This document shows positions 23,608 through 32,468 of a stretch of DNA of 40,676 bases, one piece after another. Origin of the DNA: JACRIM01 sp964605185 (GTDB taxonomy: Bacteria > Planctomycetota > Phycisphaerae > UBA1845 > UTPLA1); assembly GCA_964605185.1 (NCBI GenBank), contig CAZSBF010000035.1, positions 1 through 40,676 on the forward strand. Reading direction: 5' to 3'. Made by a program: the position numbers and the translations under genes. The notes beneath the pieces are model-generated. The model was not told the origin of the DNA and did no database searches. It saw nothing but the letters and a program-made list of their open reading frames with translations. How positions within the stretch are numbered: position 1 is the stretch's first letter; each line of letters begins with the position of its first letter.

Positions 23608-24257
23608 CGCGTGCCCGATCGTGGCTGCTTCAATTGTTGCTCCTCGTCATTGCGACCGCCGCACTACCATTCGGCGCGTCAGCCGAGCCGACGACCTCGG
23701 CCCCTGCATCCCAGCCGACGACACGGCGCGCCGTGAACCCCGATCTCGTCAAGAAGCTCCTTGGCGGCGAATCCTCCACGCTCGACACCGTCGACGCCAC
23801 GCTTTCTGATATGAAATCCGCCGCCACGCGCATCGCCGACCAACGCGACGTCGGCCAGCAAACCCAACAGACTCAGCGCCGCATCGTCGCCGGCATCGAC
23901 CAGCTCATCGAGCAGGCCCGCAAGAACAATTCCTCCAGCAGCCAACAGCAATCGGCACGCCGACCGGCCGACCCCAAACCCGGTGGCCAAAAGCCTCAGC
24001 AGACCGCCAAACGCTCAAACGCCCCAGACCCCGGAAAGAGCACCAAGGGCGGCATGGGCGCGCCCGGCAACGACAAAAAGCCCGCAGGATCCCGCGCCGA
24101 TGAAAAGGCCGAATTGACCCGTGGTTGGGGCTACCTGCCGTTGAAGGACCGCCATGAAGTATCGCAGGGCTTTGACGAGGAGTTTCTCGGAAAATACCGC
24201 GAGGAGATCATCCGGTACTATCGCGACCTGGCTCAGGCTGCCGAGAAGAACAAGTAG
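23604..24257 (+). CDS. Small secreted protein with Gln/Ser/Pro-rich linker
   Basis: 217 residues, starting at an ATG that overlaps the stop of the coiled-coil gene (ATGA). A signal peptide (SWLLQLLLLVIATAALPFGASA) is followed by a Thr/Ser/Pro-rich segment, a helix (LVKKLLGGES, about 50-90), a low-complexity region rich in Gln, Ser, Pro and Lys (about 108-160), and a compact end reading GWGYLPLKDRHEVSQGFDEE then FLGKYREEIIRYYRDLA. That last block is the most likely functional part, and resembles the C-terminal segment of small proteins coded in planctomycete MoxR operons. It is exported and probably binds the membrane complex coded upstream. No catalytic motif is seen. Confidence 0.75.
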   Translation: MTRARSWLLQLLLLVIATAALPFGASAEPTTSAPASQPTTRRAVNPDLVKKLLGGESSTLDTVDATLSDMKSAATRIADQRDVGQQTQQTQRRIVAGIDQLIEQARKNNSSSSQQQSARRPADPKPGGQKPQQTAKRSNAPDPGKSTKGGMGAPGNDKKPAGSRADEKAELTRGWGYLPLKDRHEVSQGFDEEFLGKYREEIIRYYRDLAQAAEKNK

Positions 24258-24260
24258 CAC

Positions 24261-25310
24261 ATGGTCCGAATTACCAGTCTCGTCCTCGCGTTCTTGACGC
24301 TGCTCGGCGTCTCCCGGCTCATTGCCGAACCCACCACCTCGCAACCAACCAACGAGCGCCCTTCCAAAGCCGCTCGTGCGGACGATGACCGACCGCGAAT
24401 CCAAGTCGCCGTCAACAAAGGCCTTGCCTGGCTCGCCGCCCAGCAGCAGCCCGACGGCTCTTTCGGCAGCGGCTCGCAGTACGGCCGGCACGTCGGCATT
24501 ACCTCGCTCGCGTGCATGGCGTTCGTCAGCGACGGCAGTGTCCCCGGTCGAGGGCCGTACTCGCGCGTCGTCGAAAACGGCCTGAACTTCGTTCTCAATT
24601 CGTGCAGCGATCAATCCGGCCTCATCGCCGCCGAGACGTCCTATGGTCCGATGTACGGCCACGGCTTCGCCACGCTCTTCCTCGCCGAGATGTACGGCAT
24701 GTCCCCGCGCGCCGATCTGCGCGAGAAGTTGCAAAAGGCTATTGCACTGATCGTACGCACACAGAATGATCGCGGCGGTTGGCGCTATCACCCGGTCAAG
24801 GCAGACGCCGACATCTCAGTAACCATCTGCCAGATCATGGCCCTTCGCGCCGCCCGGAATGCCGGCGTCGAGGTGCCCAAGAGCGTCATTGATCGCTCGA
24901 TCCAATATGTAAAAGACAGCCAGAACCCCGACGGAGGGTTTCGCTATATGCTCGATTCGTCGGGATCGATGTTCGCACGATCCGCGGCGGGTGTCGCATC
25001 GCTGTACTACGCCGGAATCTACGACGACCGCAGCACGCGCCGCGGCCTCGCATACCTGAAAAAGTTCATCCCCGGCAAGACCGAGGAACAGACGCACTAT
25101 TACTATGGCCATTACTATGCCGCGCAAGCCATGCACCTCGCCGGTGGTCCGCACTGGGCCGAGTGGTGGCCCGCAATCCGCGACGAGCTACTATCCAAGC
25201 AGGCCCCGGACGGCTCCTGGCGCGGCGAGGCCGGCACCGAATACGGAACCGCGATGGCCATGATCATTCTTCAGATGCCAAAAGAAACGATGCCGATCTT
25301 TCAGAAATGA
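24261..25310 (+). CDS. Secreted prenyltransferase/squalene-cyclase-fold protein
   Basis: 349 residues. A signal peptide (LVLAFLTLLGVSRLIA) leads to an alpha/alpha-barrel built of repeats with the QxxDGSFG or QNPDGGF pattern (QQPDGSFGS, QNDRGGWRY, QNPDGGFRY, QAPDGSWRG), typical of the terpene cyclase/prenyltransferase toroid family. The Asp-rich DxDD motif of true squalene-hopene cyclases is not seen, and the domain is outside the cytoplasm, so a terpene reaction is unlikely. A role in binding peptides or surface proteins is possible. It starts three bases after the previous stop and ends with an ATGA overlap with the next gene, so it belongs to the same operon. Confidence 0.85.
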   Translation: MVRITSLVLAFLTLLGVSRLIAEPTTSQPTNERPSKAARADDDRPRIQVAVNKGLAWLAAQQQPDGSFGSGSQYGRHVGITSLACMAFVSDGSVPGRGPYSRVVENGLNFVLNSCSDQSGLIAAETSYGPMYGHGFATLFLAEMYGMSPRADLREKLQKAIALIVRTQNDRGGWRYHPVKADADISVTICQIMALRAARNAGVEVPKSVIDRSIQYVKDSQNPDGGFRYMLDSSGSMFARSAAGVASLYYAGIYDDRSTRRGLAYLKKFIPGKTEEQTHYYYGHYYAAQAMHLAGGPHWAEWWPAIRDELLSKQAPDGSWRGEAGTEYGTAMAMIILQMPKETMPIFQK

Positions 25311-26452
25311 CTGTGCGAACCCCATTCATTGCCATTTGCCTGATCGCAACCGGTCGCGTCATCGCCGCCCCGGTCACCGTCATCCCTCTGGACGGCAAGC
25401 CCATCAAAGGCGAGATTCGCACATGGACATTGACGGACGGCATTAAGCTTGCCGACGGCCAGTCGCTTGCCGCGGCAGGCATCGACGTCGTCGTAATAGA
25501 CCCAGCCAAAGAGATGGCGGCGCATCCCGACTGGATCATTGAATTGCACGACGGCTCCGCAATCCTCGGCGACCCGGCCGGAGGCGATGATCAGTCGCTT
25601 ACCGTGAATTCTCGCGTGGTTGATTCTTTGCGAATCAACATCGATGCAATCGCTTCGATTCATCGTGCGTCTGTCCCGGCCCGCCGTCTTCCTCCGCCCG
25701 CCGACGAGGATGTCACGCTCCTCCTCTCCGGTGACGCTCCGCGCGGCAGTATCGCCGGCCTTGCCCGAGATGAGTTGGTGATGAACATCAACGGCACCGA
25801 TCGCGCCATTCCGTGGAAGTCCGTGCAGGCCGTAATCCTCGCCAAGGTCAATCGCCATCAACTGGCCAGTCCCAGCGCCGAAATGACCCTTATCGACGGA
25901 ACGCGGCTGCGCGCCGATGCGCTTAAATGGTCAGATGGCAAGGTCGCCGCAACAGGTTCGTTCGGTACGGCCACCATTGCCGCCGATCGTGCCTCACGAA
26001 TCGAGATCAACGGCTTTCGCCGCATCTGGCTCAGCGACCTCGCTCCTGCGCGATACGAGAGCACTCAGTACCTCGACAAGAAATGGCCCATGCAAATGAA
26101 CGCCAACGCCCTTGGTGATCCGCTCACACTCAAGGGACAGGTCTATCGCCGCGGAATCGGCCTGCACGCCCCATGCACGGTGACATGGAATCTCGGCGGG
26201 CGATATGAAAAGTTTCGATGCCTCATCGCGATGGATGAATCCGCCGGGGCAATGGCCGACGCCGAATTAATTATCAAGCTGGACGGGCGCAAGGCTGTGG
26301 AGCATCGCGATCTCGCGACGAACCAGCCGCGCCGAAGCGTGGAGATCGGTGTCTCCGGCGCGAACGAGCTAACGATCGAGGTTGGGGTCGGAAAGTCCGC
26401 CCACATTCAGGATCGCGTGAATCTGCTCAACGCGGCACTGATTGCTCCGTAG
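25307..26452 (+). CDS. Secreted NPCBM domain protein
   Basis: 381 residues from the ATG at 25307, which overlaps the stop of the previous gene. A signal peptide (FIAICLIATGRVIA) is followed by three repeats of small beta domains in which a short SPRR- or SH3-like pattern recurs (IPLDGKPIKGEIRTW, LHDGSAILGD, LIDGTRLRADALKW). The C-terminal 150 residues form an NPCBM domain: WLSDLAPARYESTQYLDKK, RRGIGLHAPCTVTWNLGG, and the closing ANELTIEVG and RVNLLNAALI. NPCBM domains bind glycans and usually stand beside glycosidases; none is nearby. It is the last gene of the operon, and its end overlaps the converging TMTC-like gene by 26 bases. Confidence 0.85.
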   Translation: MTVRTPFIAICLIATGRVIAAPVTVIPLDGKPIKGEIRTWTLTDGIKLADGQSLAAAGIDVVVIDPAKEMAAHPDWIIELHDGSAILGDPAGGDDQSLTVNSRVVDSLRINIDAIASIHRASVPARRLPPPADEDVTLLLSGDAPRGSIAGLARDELVMNINGTDRAIPWKSVQAVILAKVNRHQLASPSAEMTLIDGTRLRADALKWSDGKVAATGSFGTATIAADRASRIEINGFRRIWLSDLAPARYESTQYLDKKWPMQMNANALGDPLTLKGQVYRRGIGLHAPCTVTWNLGGRYEKFRCLIAMDESAGAMADAELIIKLDGRKAVEHRDLATNQPRRSVEIGVSGANELTIEVGVGKSAHIQDRVNLLNAALIAP

Positions 26453-28739
26453 CCGACGTTGTGCGAATTAATCGCGACGCCAAATCGCGCCAATAAGGGT
26501 CCGGCGATTGAAGGACAATGGTCGCCGCTTTCTTCGCCGACTCCACCTGCCCATCGATCACAAACGCCCGCGCCACGAGATACATGGCCGCAGGAGTCGT
26601 CAGAACTTTCCCGGGCAACATCCCAATCGTGGATACGATCAACCGCCGTTTCTCCGCCCGATTCGACCCAACATCGGCGCCGACGGGAACCGCCAAATCA
26701 AATCGCTTTACGGCATCCTCGTCGCCACGCCCCAACGCTTCCACCACGACCGCCCACTCGGCGAAATTCCGCTCGGATAGAGCATGTGCGACCTGCTCAA
26801 CAAACGGGCGCGGGCTTCTTCCGGCGTGAAGTTCTCCCCACGCCCGCCACGCAAGCGCTTCATCGCTTCGACTCACAGTCGTCCATACCCGTTCCCACAT
26901 CGCCGCGGTTTCGGCGCCGCGTCCATGTTCCACGAGAAGGACATGCAACCACGCCATCGCCGTAAGATCGCTCACGTCAAACCGCGCCGCGTGCTGTAAC
27001 AGTTTCAATGCTCGGTCGTCCTGCCTCGCCTCCATCAAAATGCCTGCCAAACCGCGCAGGCATTCGACATTATTCTCATTGATTGTGAGCCCGCGCTCAT
27101 AGAGGATTGTCGCCTCCTGACCACGACCATCCCGCCGATGACACCGCGCCAGCGCCGTGAGCGCCGGCAGGTAATCGGGACTGACCTCGATCAGTTTCTG
27201 ATACCGTGCGCTCGCTTCAGCATACCGCCCGAGGTCCTCAAATGTCAGCGCGTATAGAAAACTCGTCCGCGTATGTTCCGGCAGTTTCTCTACGGCAACC
27301 CGAAGTTCACGCTCCGCGGACTCAAACTCCTTTTTCAGTCGATAGGCTTCCCCCGCCGCCGCTGCGAGCCGTCCGTTCTCACTCATGGTGGCCCGCGCTG
27401 ACGCAATGACGTGTAACGCCGCGTCCGGGTCACGTTGAAACAAATGCGCCTTGGCCAACTGCACATGGGCATCCGGCTCAGTCGGATTCACCGCCATGAC
27501 CCGCTCATCACGGCGAACAGAGTCCGCCCACGTCTCGGATAATCGCTGGCTCCAGAGGAAACCGGCGAAGAGTGCCGCGGCGAGTGGGCCGCCAACCATT
27601 ACCCGCGCGGCCGTTTGTGACATACTCACCCGTATCGAGTCAATCGCACGCACCGCAATCGCCGCGACGGCCCAGTGCAGCCCCATCATCGGCAAATACA
27701 TGTATCGATCCGCCGCGAGAAATCGCCGCGTTGTCCCCGCCGCTAGAAATGGCAGGATCGTGATCGCGAAAAAAACCATCCCAAGAAATGCCGCCGGATT
27801 CCGCCGTCGAAGAATCCACGCCATCACCACAAACGTGACCATCTCAGCCACGGCAATCATCACACGCGGATCACTCGCGCTCGCGCCCGTCGGCGGCGGG
27901 CTCCAGGCGCACAGACGCGTAGGCCAGAAGTAGTTCTCAATGTAATACCGCCACGCCATCGCCACGCGAACAAACGCGGAGGCCCCGCCGGCGTCCCCTT
28001 CGCCGACCGTGTCGATCGTCGATTTCGTGGCGAGCAGCGCTCCGCCCGCAGCAATGACGACCATTACTCCATACATAATCCAGCCTCGCCGAACCAGTCG
28101 TCCCCGCACGCGCCATTCACAACACATCGCCGCGATCGGCACCGTCGGCACCACCTTCGACGCCACCGATGCCGCCCACGCGATCACCGCCCCCACGGTC
28201 GACGGCTTCCCCCCGCGAATTCGCAGCCAGATCATGAGCAGCGCGAACAGCGTCGCCAGCAGGATCATCCGTCCGTTGATCCAAGCCACGGGTTCGACCG
28301 CAAACGGATGAACCGCAAACAACATCGCCGCGATAAACCCGACGCGCGTACACCCCGCCATCCTCCGCACAACGAGCAGCACCAATACCGCGCACGCCCC
28401 ATGCAGCATCAGATTCGTCGTATGAAACCCCCGGGCGCTCGCTGGAAATTGTCCACCGGTGTCGGCCCCTGCCAGCGCATAATTCAATTGAAACGAGATC
28501 ATCGGGATCGGCTGATACAGATCATCCGTGACCCTGGTCAGCAGCGTCCATGCATGGCCGACCGATGGATGGTTCACGAGCAGGTGATTCAGGATCAGCC
28601 GCTCATCGTCGCCCGAGACAAACGTCGCCCGCACCACCGGCCATATGCACGTCACGGCCGCAAGGAAGACGATGAACGCGCAGACAATGACCCGCGATTT
28701 CGCATCTGCCTGCGGCGCTGTGTCGGAAGGATTCTTCAA
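26427..28739 (-). CDS. TMTC-like polytopic membrane protein with TPR domain
   Basis: 770 residues. The first half has about ten helices and the pattern of TMTC/GT-C type O-mannosyltransferase relatives: SGDDERLILNH in the first loop (the two acidic residues are the usual GT-C catalytic site), FHTTNLMLHGACAVLVLLV, and HPFAVEPVAWINGRMILLA, which matches the H-P-x-x-x-E-x-V-A-W-x-x-G-R signature. From about 410 to 770 are TPR repeats (VQLAKAHLFQRDPDAAL, YERGLTINENN, AWLHVLLVEHG). A protein or glycan O-glycosylation role is plausible, with the TPR part choosing the substrate; not shown. It opens divergently from folP and overlaps the NPCBM gene tail to tail by 26 bases. Confidence 0.75.
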   Translation of the reverse strand: MKNPSDTAPQADAKSRVIVCAFIVFLAAVTCIWPVVRATFVSGDDERLILNHLLVNHPSVGHAWTLLTRVTDDLYQPIPMISFQLNYALAGADTGGQFPASARGFHTTNLMLHGACAVLVLLVVRRMAGCTRVGFIAAMLFAVHPFAVEPVAWINGRMILLATLFALLMIWLRIRGGKPSTVGAVIAWAASVASKVVPTVPIAAMCCEWRVRGRLVRRGWIMYGVMVVIAAGGALLATKSTIDTVGEGDAGGASAFVRVAMAWRYYIENYFWPTRLCAWSPPPTGASASDPRVMIAVAEMVTFVVMAWILRRRNPAAFLGMVFFAITILPFLAAGTTRRFLAADRYMYLPMMGLHWAVAAIAVRAIDSIRVSMSQTAARVMVGGPLAAALFAGFLWSQRLSETWADSVRRDERVMAVNPTEPDAHVQLAKAHLFQRDPDAALHVIASARATMSENGRLAAAAGEAYRLKKEFESAERELRVAVEKLPEHTRTSFLYALTFEDLGRYAEASARYQKLIEVSPDYLPALTALARCHRRDGRGQEATILYERGLTINENNVECLRGLAGILMEARQDDRALKLLQHAARFDVSDLTAMAWLHVLLVEHGRGAETAAMWERVWTTVSRSDEALAWRAWGELHAGRSPRPFVEQVAHALSERNFAEWAVVVEALGRGDEDAVKRFDLAVPVGADVGSNRAEKRRLIVSTIGMLPGKVLTTPAAMYLVARAFVIDGQVESAKKAATIVLQSPDPYWRDLASRLIRTTSATEQSVPR

Positions 28740-28796
28740 GTAGCTCTCGCTCGCGGAAGATTAGGACGCTGCATCGCCTCAGCCTATCATCCCGGC

Positions 28797-29648
28797 ATGT
28801 CAACGCAAGGCGACATCCGATCGTGGCAGACCGCACACGGCACGCTCGCGTTCGGCCCGCGAACGCTCATCATGGGCATCCTCAACGTGACGCCCGACAG
28901 CTTCAGCGATGGCGGCGAGTTTGCAACCGTGGAATCGGCTGTCGCCCGTGCGTTCGACATGCAACGCGATGGCGCCGATCTCATCGATATCGGCGGCGAA
29001 AGCACCCGGCCGGGTTCCGCCGCCATGCCTCCCGATGTGCAGATCGACCGAATCGTGCCGGTGATACGCGAACTACGGATGACAGGCTTCTCGTTACCCA
29101 TCTCCGTCGACACGCGCCTCGCAGCGGTCGCCGCGGCCGCCCTCGACGCCGGCGCCGACATCGTCAACGACATCTCCGCCGCCCGACACGACCCCGCGAT
29201 GCCCGCGCTTCTTGCGGCCCGCCGCGTTCCATTCATCGCCATGCACATGCAGGGCACGCCGGAAACGATGCAGGCCAACCCTACGTACCACGACGTCGTT
29301 TCCGAGGTTCGCGCGTTCTTCGAAGTTCGCAGCCGTGAGTTGGAGCAGACGGGTGTCGACGTATCACGCATGATGATCGATCCCGGCATCGGCTTCGGAA
29401 AAACGACCGAACACAGCCTCGCCCTTATCCGGGCAATTCACGAATTCCGTGGAAAATGGCCCGTACTCGTTGGACCCTCGCGAAAAAAGTTCCTCGGCGT
29501 GCTCCTTGGCGAGGACAACCCCAAGGCCCGCTTGATGGGCACCGCTGCGGTCGCCGCACATTGCGCCTTCGCCGGCGTCGAAATGCTCCGCGTCCATGAC
29601 GTGAAGGAGATCCGCCAGGTCGTGGACACCTGTGTCGCCATTCGCTGA
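28797..29648 (+). CDS. folP: Dihydropteroate synthase
   Basis: 283 residues. It joins 6-hydroxymethyl-dihydropterin diphosphate to p-aminobenzoate in folate synthesis. All motifs are present in order: MGILNVTPDSFSDGG, DIGGESTRPGS, SVDTR, VNDISA, the MHMQGTP substrate loop, DPGIGFGKTTEHSLALI, GPSRKKFLG and a final VHDVKE. The size matches the usual 270-290 residues. The start is the ATG at 28797 (MSTQGDIRSW); the frame is open upstream but that part is not family sequence and lies inside the opposing TMTC-like gene. It stands alone, not with folE or folK, and ends one base from the opposing glycosyltransferase gene. Confidence 0.95.
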   Translation: MSTQGDIRSWQTAHGTLAFGPRTLIMGILNVTPDSFSDGGEFATVESAVARAFDMQRDGADLIDIGGESTRPGSAAMPPDVQIDRIVPVIRELRMTGFSLPISVDTRLAAVAAAALDAGADIVNDISAARHDPAMPALLAARRVPFIAMHMQGTPETMQANPTYHDVVSEVRAFFEVRSRELEQTGVDVSRMMIDPGIGFGKTTEHSLALIRAIHEFRGKWPVLVGPSRKKFLGVLLGEDNPKARLMGTAAVAAHCAFAGVEMLRVHDVKEIRQVVDTCVAIR

Positions 29649-29649
29649 A

Positions 29650-31170
29650 TCACTTCCGCCGCCACACCACAAACGTTTGCCGATGCCCATCCCGCGGCCA
29701 CGGAAACATCTGACCCGGCCACTCCACCGTCCACCGGGCGACCTCATCCTCACGCCGAAACGCCAGTGTCGTCTTCGTTCCTTCGAGATGACACGGGACA
29801 TCGTATTTTGCCACTCGATAATCACCGGAAGCGACATCGTTGCCGAGGGCTTCCGCTTCGTCATGCACGATGTGCGTCACGCCATACGTGGTCAAATACG
29901 CGTCGAGTGCGTGACTGCCGACCGCGTTCTGATACTCCCGATTATTCATGAGCCCGTCGCCGTTGATGATCGTTCGATCGCTCAAGTACGACGTCATACC
30001 CGTCGCATCAACCTGAAACACCACCGCATCCTTCGGAATGTGCGCCGCGAACTGCCGACCCATCTCACCCTCGGGCCGATCCGGATATCGAATCAACGCG
30101 TCGGCAATCGCCCCTGCATGCCAAAGCCCAGCCAACGCGACGACAACGGCCGCCGCCCGCACGATGTTAACCCGTCGGCCCATTTCACCGACAAACACCG
30201 CCAGCGACGCATACGACAGCACCCAATACCAAATCCCAAACGCCGGCCATCGCGTGAACATCAGGACCGCCGTCGCGTGGACCAACGTCGCCACGGCCAG
30301 AATTCGGATTATACGAACATGTGAGTGAACCGACCCGCCGCGCGCCGGAACGAAACACAATGCGATAGCCGCCGCCCACCCCGGCCATGCGTGCTTCGTC
30401 GACAACAGCGTCGCTGCGCCGGGCATGACCGGCGTCGGAAACGTCGACTTGAGCATTGAGGAAATCGACGCCGCATGACCAAACGTCCGCGCGTTGTAAA
30501 CCGCATAGGCAATCATGGTCGACGCTACAACGCTCGCTTGTATCCAACCCGCCCACTTCGCAATCCCCGGCTGACGGATTCTGCTTGCTACGAGCAGGAC
30601 CACGACAAATACCGCGAGGTCCAAACGTGCAAGAATCAACAACGCAAGCAAACACCCACTCACCAGCGAATCGCCGAGCCCTGTCGTTCTTGAACTCTCC
30701 CGCGAGGCCCGTAATAGGACCAGCCCCAGCAGCCAAACCGCCGGCCAGAACTCCATGCACGAAACGCCCCGCGTCGCGAAGATCGAAAGTACGGCAACGC
30801 TCGCCGCCCCCCATGCGGTTCCAAAGGCTCCGGTGGCAAATCGCAGGAACGTGATCAACGCCCCCACCATGACCACCCAGCACAACACCCGCGCGGCGAC
30901 CAATCCCCCCTCTACGCTCGGCTGCTGCACATCGAACAGCCCCATCAACATCCACTGCCACAGGGGGTGATACCCATTCGTTGGTGATAACCCGCTGAAG
31001 CTGCTCCCAAGCCCGCGTGAGTGATTGAGCGCGACCTTCAAATAGAAATACGCGTCGTCGTTCATCCATTGATACGGCCGAACGACGAGGACCACGCCCA
31101 CCGCGGCGCAGAGGACGCCCACGTACCCAAGTCCGAGCGATCGGTCGCGTGTTGACGACGCTGCATCCAT
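29650..31170 (-). CDS. Polytopic GT-C type membrane protein
   Basis: 506 residues from the ATG at 31170; an upstream in-frame start at 31221 is possible but would overlap the divergent gene. It has about ten helices. The first loop has WMNDDAYFYLKVALNHSRG, a Asp-Asp-x-x-x-Tyr pattern common to GT-C glycosyltransferases, and PTNGYHPLWQWMLMGLF. After the last helices a periplasmic tail (about 390-506) reads VFQVDATGMTSYL, INGDGLMNNREY and THIVHDEAEAL, as in other planctomycete membrane proteins of this type. Donor and acceptor are unknown. It is divergent from the RmlD-like gene. Confidence 0.7.
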   Translation of the reverse strand: MDAASSTRDRSLGLGYVGVLCAAVGVVLVVRPYQWMNDDAYFYLKVALNHSRGLGSSFSGLSPTNGYHPLWQWMLMGLFDVQQPSVEGGLVAARVLCWVVMVGALITFLRFATGAFGTAWGAASVAVLSIFATRGVSCMEFWPAVWLLGLVLLRASRESSRTTGLGDSLVSGCLLALLILARLDLAVFVVVLLVASRIRQPGIAKWAGWIQASVVASTMIAYAVYNARTFGHAASISSMLKSTFPTPVMPGAATLLSTKHAWPGWAAAIALCFVPARGGSVHSHVRIIRILAVATLVHATAVLMFTRWPAFGIWYWVLSYASLAVFVGEMGRRVNIVRAAAVVVALAGLWHAGAIADALIRYPDRPEGEMGRQFAAHIPKDAVVFQVDATGMTSYLSDRTIINGDGLMNNREYQNAVGSHALDAYLTTYGVTHIVHDEAEALGNDVASGDYRVAKYDVPCHLEGTKTTLAFRREDEVARWTVEWPGQMFPWPRDGHRQTFVVWRRK

Positions 31171-31219
31171 CCCGCCATGATGCCGCAAAACCCATGAGTC
31201 GTCATGCAGGCGAGAAACC

Positions 31220-32113
31220 ATGCACCAAGAAAATCAGCGATGGCTCATCACCGGTGCCGGCGGGCAACTCGGCAGCGTCCTCCTTCGCACACTCGCGCGC
31301 AGCGGTGCCCAGGCCACCGGCCTGATCTCCCCGACCGGGCCCGCGCCGCTCGTCGGGATGACCCTTCGCATTGACCTCACCCAAGCCGACGCCGTCGCGC
31401 AAATCATCCGATCGCTCCAACCCACCCATGTCATTCACGCCGCGGCCATGACCAATGTCCAATCCGCGTTCGACGATCCGAAGAAAGCACGAGCCATCAA
31501 CGTCACGGCCACCGCGAATCTTGTCGAAAATGTCGCGGAATTGGGTTCGCGGTTCGTGTACATCTCCACCGACCTTGTTTTCGACGGCAAGACTGGCAAC
31601 TACAAAGAAACCGACTGGCCGTTGCCGCTGTCCATCTATGGCCAATCCAAGCTCGACGGCGAACGCATTGCCCTCGCATATTCCAAAGCCGTCGCCGCCC
31701 GACTCCCGCTTATGTACGGCCTGCCCGACGTGATGCGAGCGACCACGTTTCGCAACCAGCTCCAGACCCTTCGCGACGGGCAATCGCAAAGGCTCTTCGA
31801 AGACGAATTCCGCTCCCCTCTCTGGCTCGACGACGCCGCGGCAGCGCTCATCACCCTCGCCCAAAGCGACTTCACCGGCCTGCTGCACATCGCCGGACCG
31901 CAGCGCCTCTCCCGCCTCGACATGGGCCGAATCATGGCCATGGCCCAGCGCTGTGAGGAGTCACTTCTCATTCCGACGCGCCAATCGGAAATCGCGTTCT
32001 CGGAGCCACGCCCAGCCGACGTAAGCCTCTGTTCCGACGTATTCGCATCAACGTTTGGCCGATCCCCGGGCCGGCCCATGGCCGACGCGATGGCGACGAT
32101 TATCAAGAACTGA
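31220..32113 (+). CDS. RmlD-like NAD(P)-dependent sugar reductase
   Basis: 297 residues of extended short-chain dehydrogenase type, closest in pattern to dTDP-4-dehydrorhamnose reductase. The nucleotide-binding motif is ITGAGGQLG near the N-terminus, and HVIHAAAMTNV and FVYISTDLVFDG mark the conserved strands. The catalytic Tyr-x-x-x-Lys is in IYGQSKLDGE, and the Thr of ISTDLVF is the third member of the triad. The domain is close to the full RmlD length. No other dTDP-rhamnose genes (rmlA, rmlB, rmlC) are beside it, so the true sugar substrate is open; it may serve the glycosyltransferases next to it. The ATG at 31220 has no strong ribosome site. Confidence 0.85.
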   Translation: MHQENQRWLITGAGGQLGSVLLRTLARSGAQATGLISPTGPAPLVGMTLRIDLTQADAVAQIIRSLQPTHVIHAAAMTNVQSAFDDPKKARAINVTATANLVENVAELGSRFVYISTDLVFDGKTGNYKETDWPLPLSIYGQSKLDGERIALAYSKAVAARLPLMYGLPDVMRATTFRNQLQTLRDGQSQRLFEDEFRSPLWLDDAAAALITLAQSDFTGLLHIAGPQRLSRLDMGRIMAMAQRCEESLLIPTRQSEIAFSEPRPADVSLCSDVFASTFGRSPGRPMADAMATIIKN

Positions 32114-32143
32114 GTGATCCGAAGGGCGGATTCACCATCAAAC

Positions 32144-32152
32144 TGCTATGAT
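32144..32152 (+). promoter_or_regulatory. Extended -10 promoter for the small helical protein
   Basis: TGCTATGAT combines TATGAT (32147-32152) with an upstream TGn, the extended -10 element that can work without a -35. The expected start near 32159 is the first base of AGGAG (32159-32163), so the leader would be about 14 bases with the ribosome site at its 5' end. Confidence 0.4.
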
Positions 32153-32172
32153 GTGTACAGGAGCAGTTGCCC

Positions 32173-32445
32173 ATGAGCTTTGAAGAATGTGCCGACGCCG
32201 TCATCGCCGCACTCGATCGCGATGAGCTGAAACTCGTGTATCGCATCCTCCACCAACACCTCGGCGATCATCCAGAGTTGATGGATACGGACTTCCTCAT
32301 GGAATTGCAGAACTACCTCCAGCGCCAGGCCCGTGCCGAGGGTGTCGACATCGCGGATCATTCGAAGTGGGATCAGTGGATCGGAAATGAAAACGCGGTG
32401 CCGTGCGATCAGCGGCTACCGAATCGCCGAACGATCAAAGATTAG
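32173..32445 (+). CDS. Small helical protein of unknown function
   Basis: 90 residues, from ATG 32173 with AGGAG nine bases upstream. It begins MSFEECADAVIAALDRDEL and is predicted mainly helical and acidic, with no signal peptide and no membrane helix. The second half has DFLMELQNYLQRQA and DHSKWDQWIG. I do not recognise it. It is convergent with the HDOD gene and its frame ends 23 bases before that stop. A promoter lies just upstream, so it is likely made as a single-gene transcript. Confidence 0.55.
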   Translation: MSFEECADAVIAALDRDELKLVYRILHQHLGDHPELMDTDFLMELQNYLQRQARAEGVDIADHSKWDQWIGNENAVPCDQRLPNRRTIKD

Positions 32446-32468
32446 GCCCGCCGCCGAATCATTCCGCG

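Noticed and set aside
28308..28796. N-terminal extension of folP reaching back to 28308.
   Set aside because: It is Arg/His/Gln-rich, lies antisense inside the TMTC-like gene and is outside the DHPS fold; the real start is ATG 28797.
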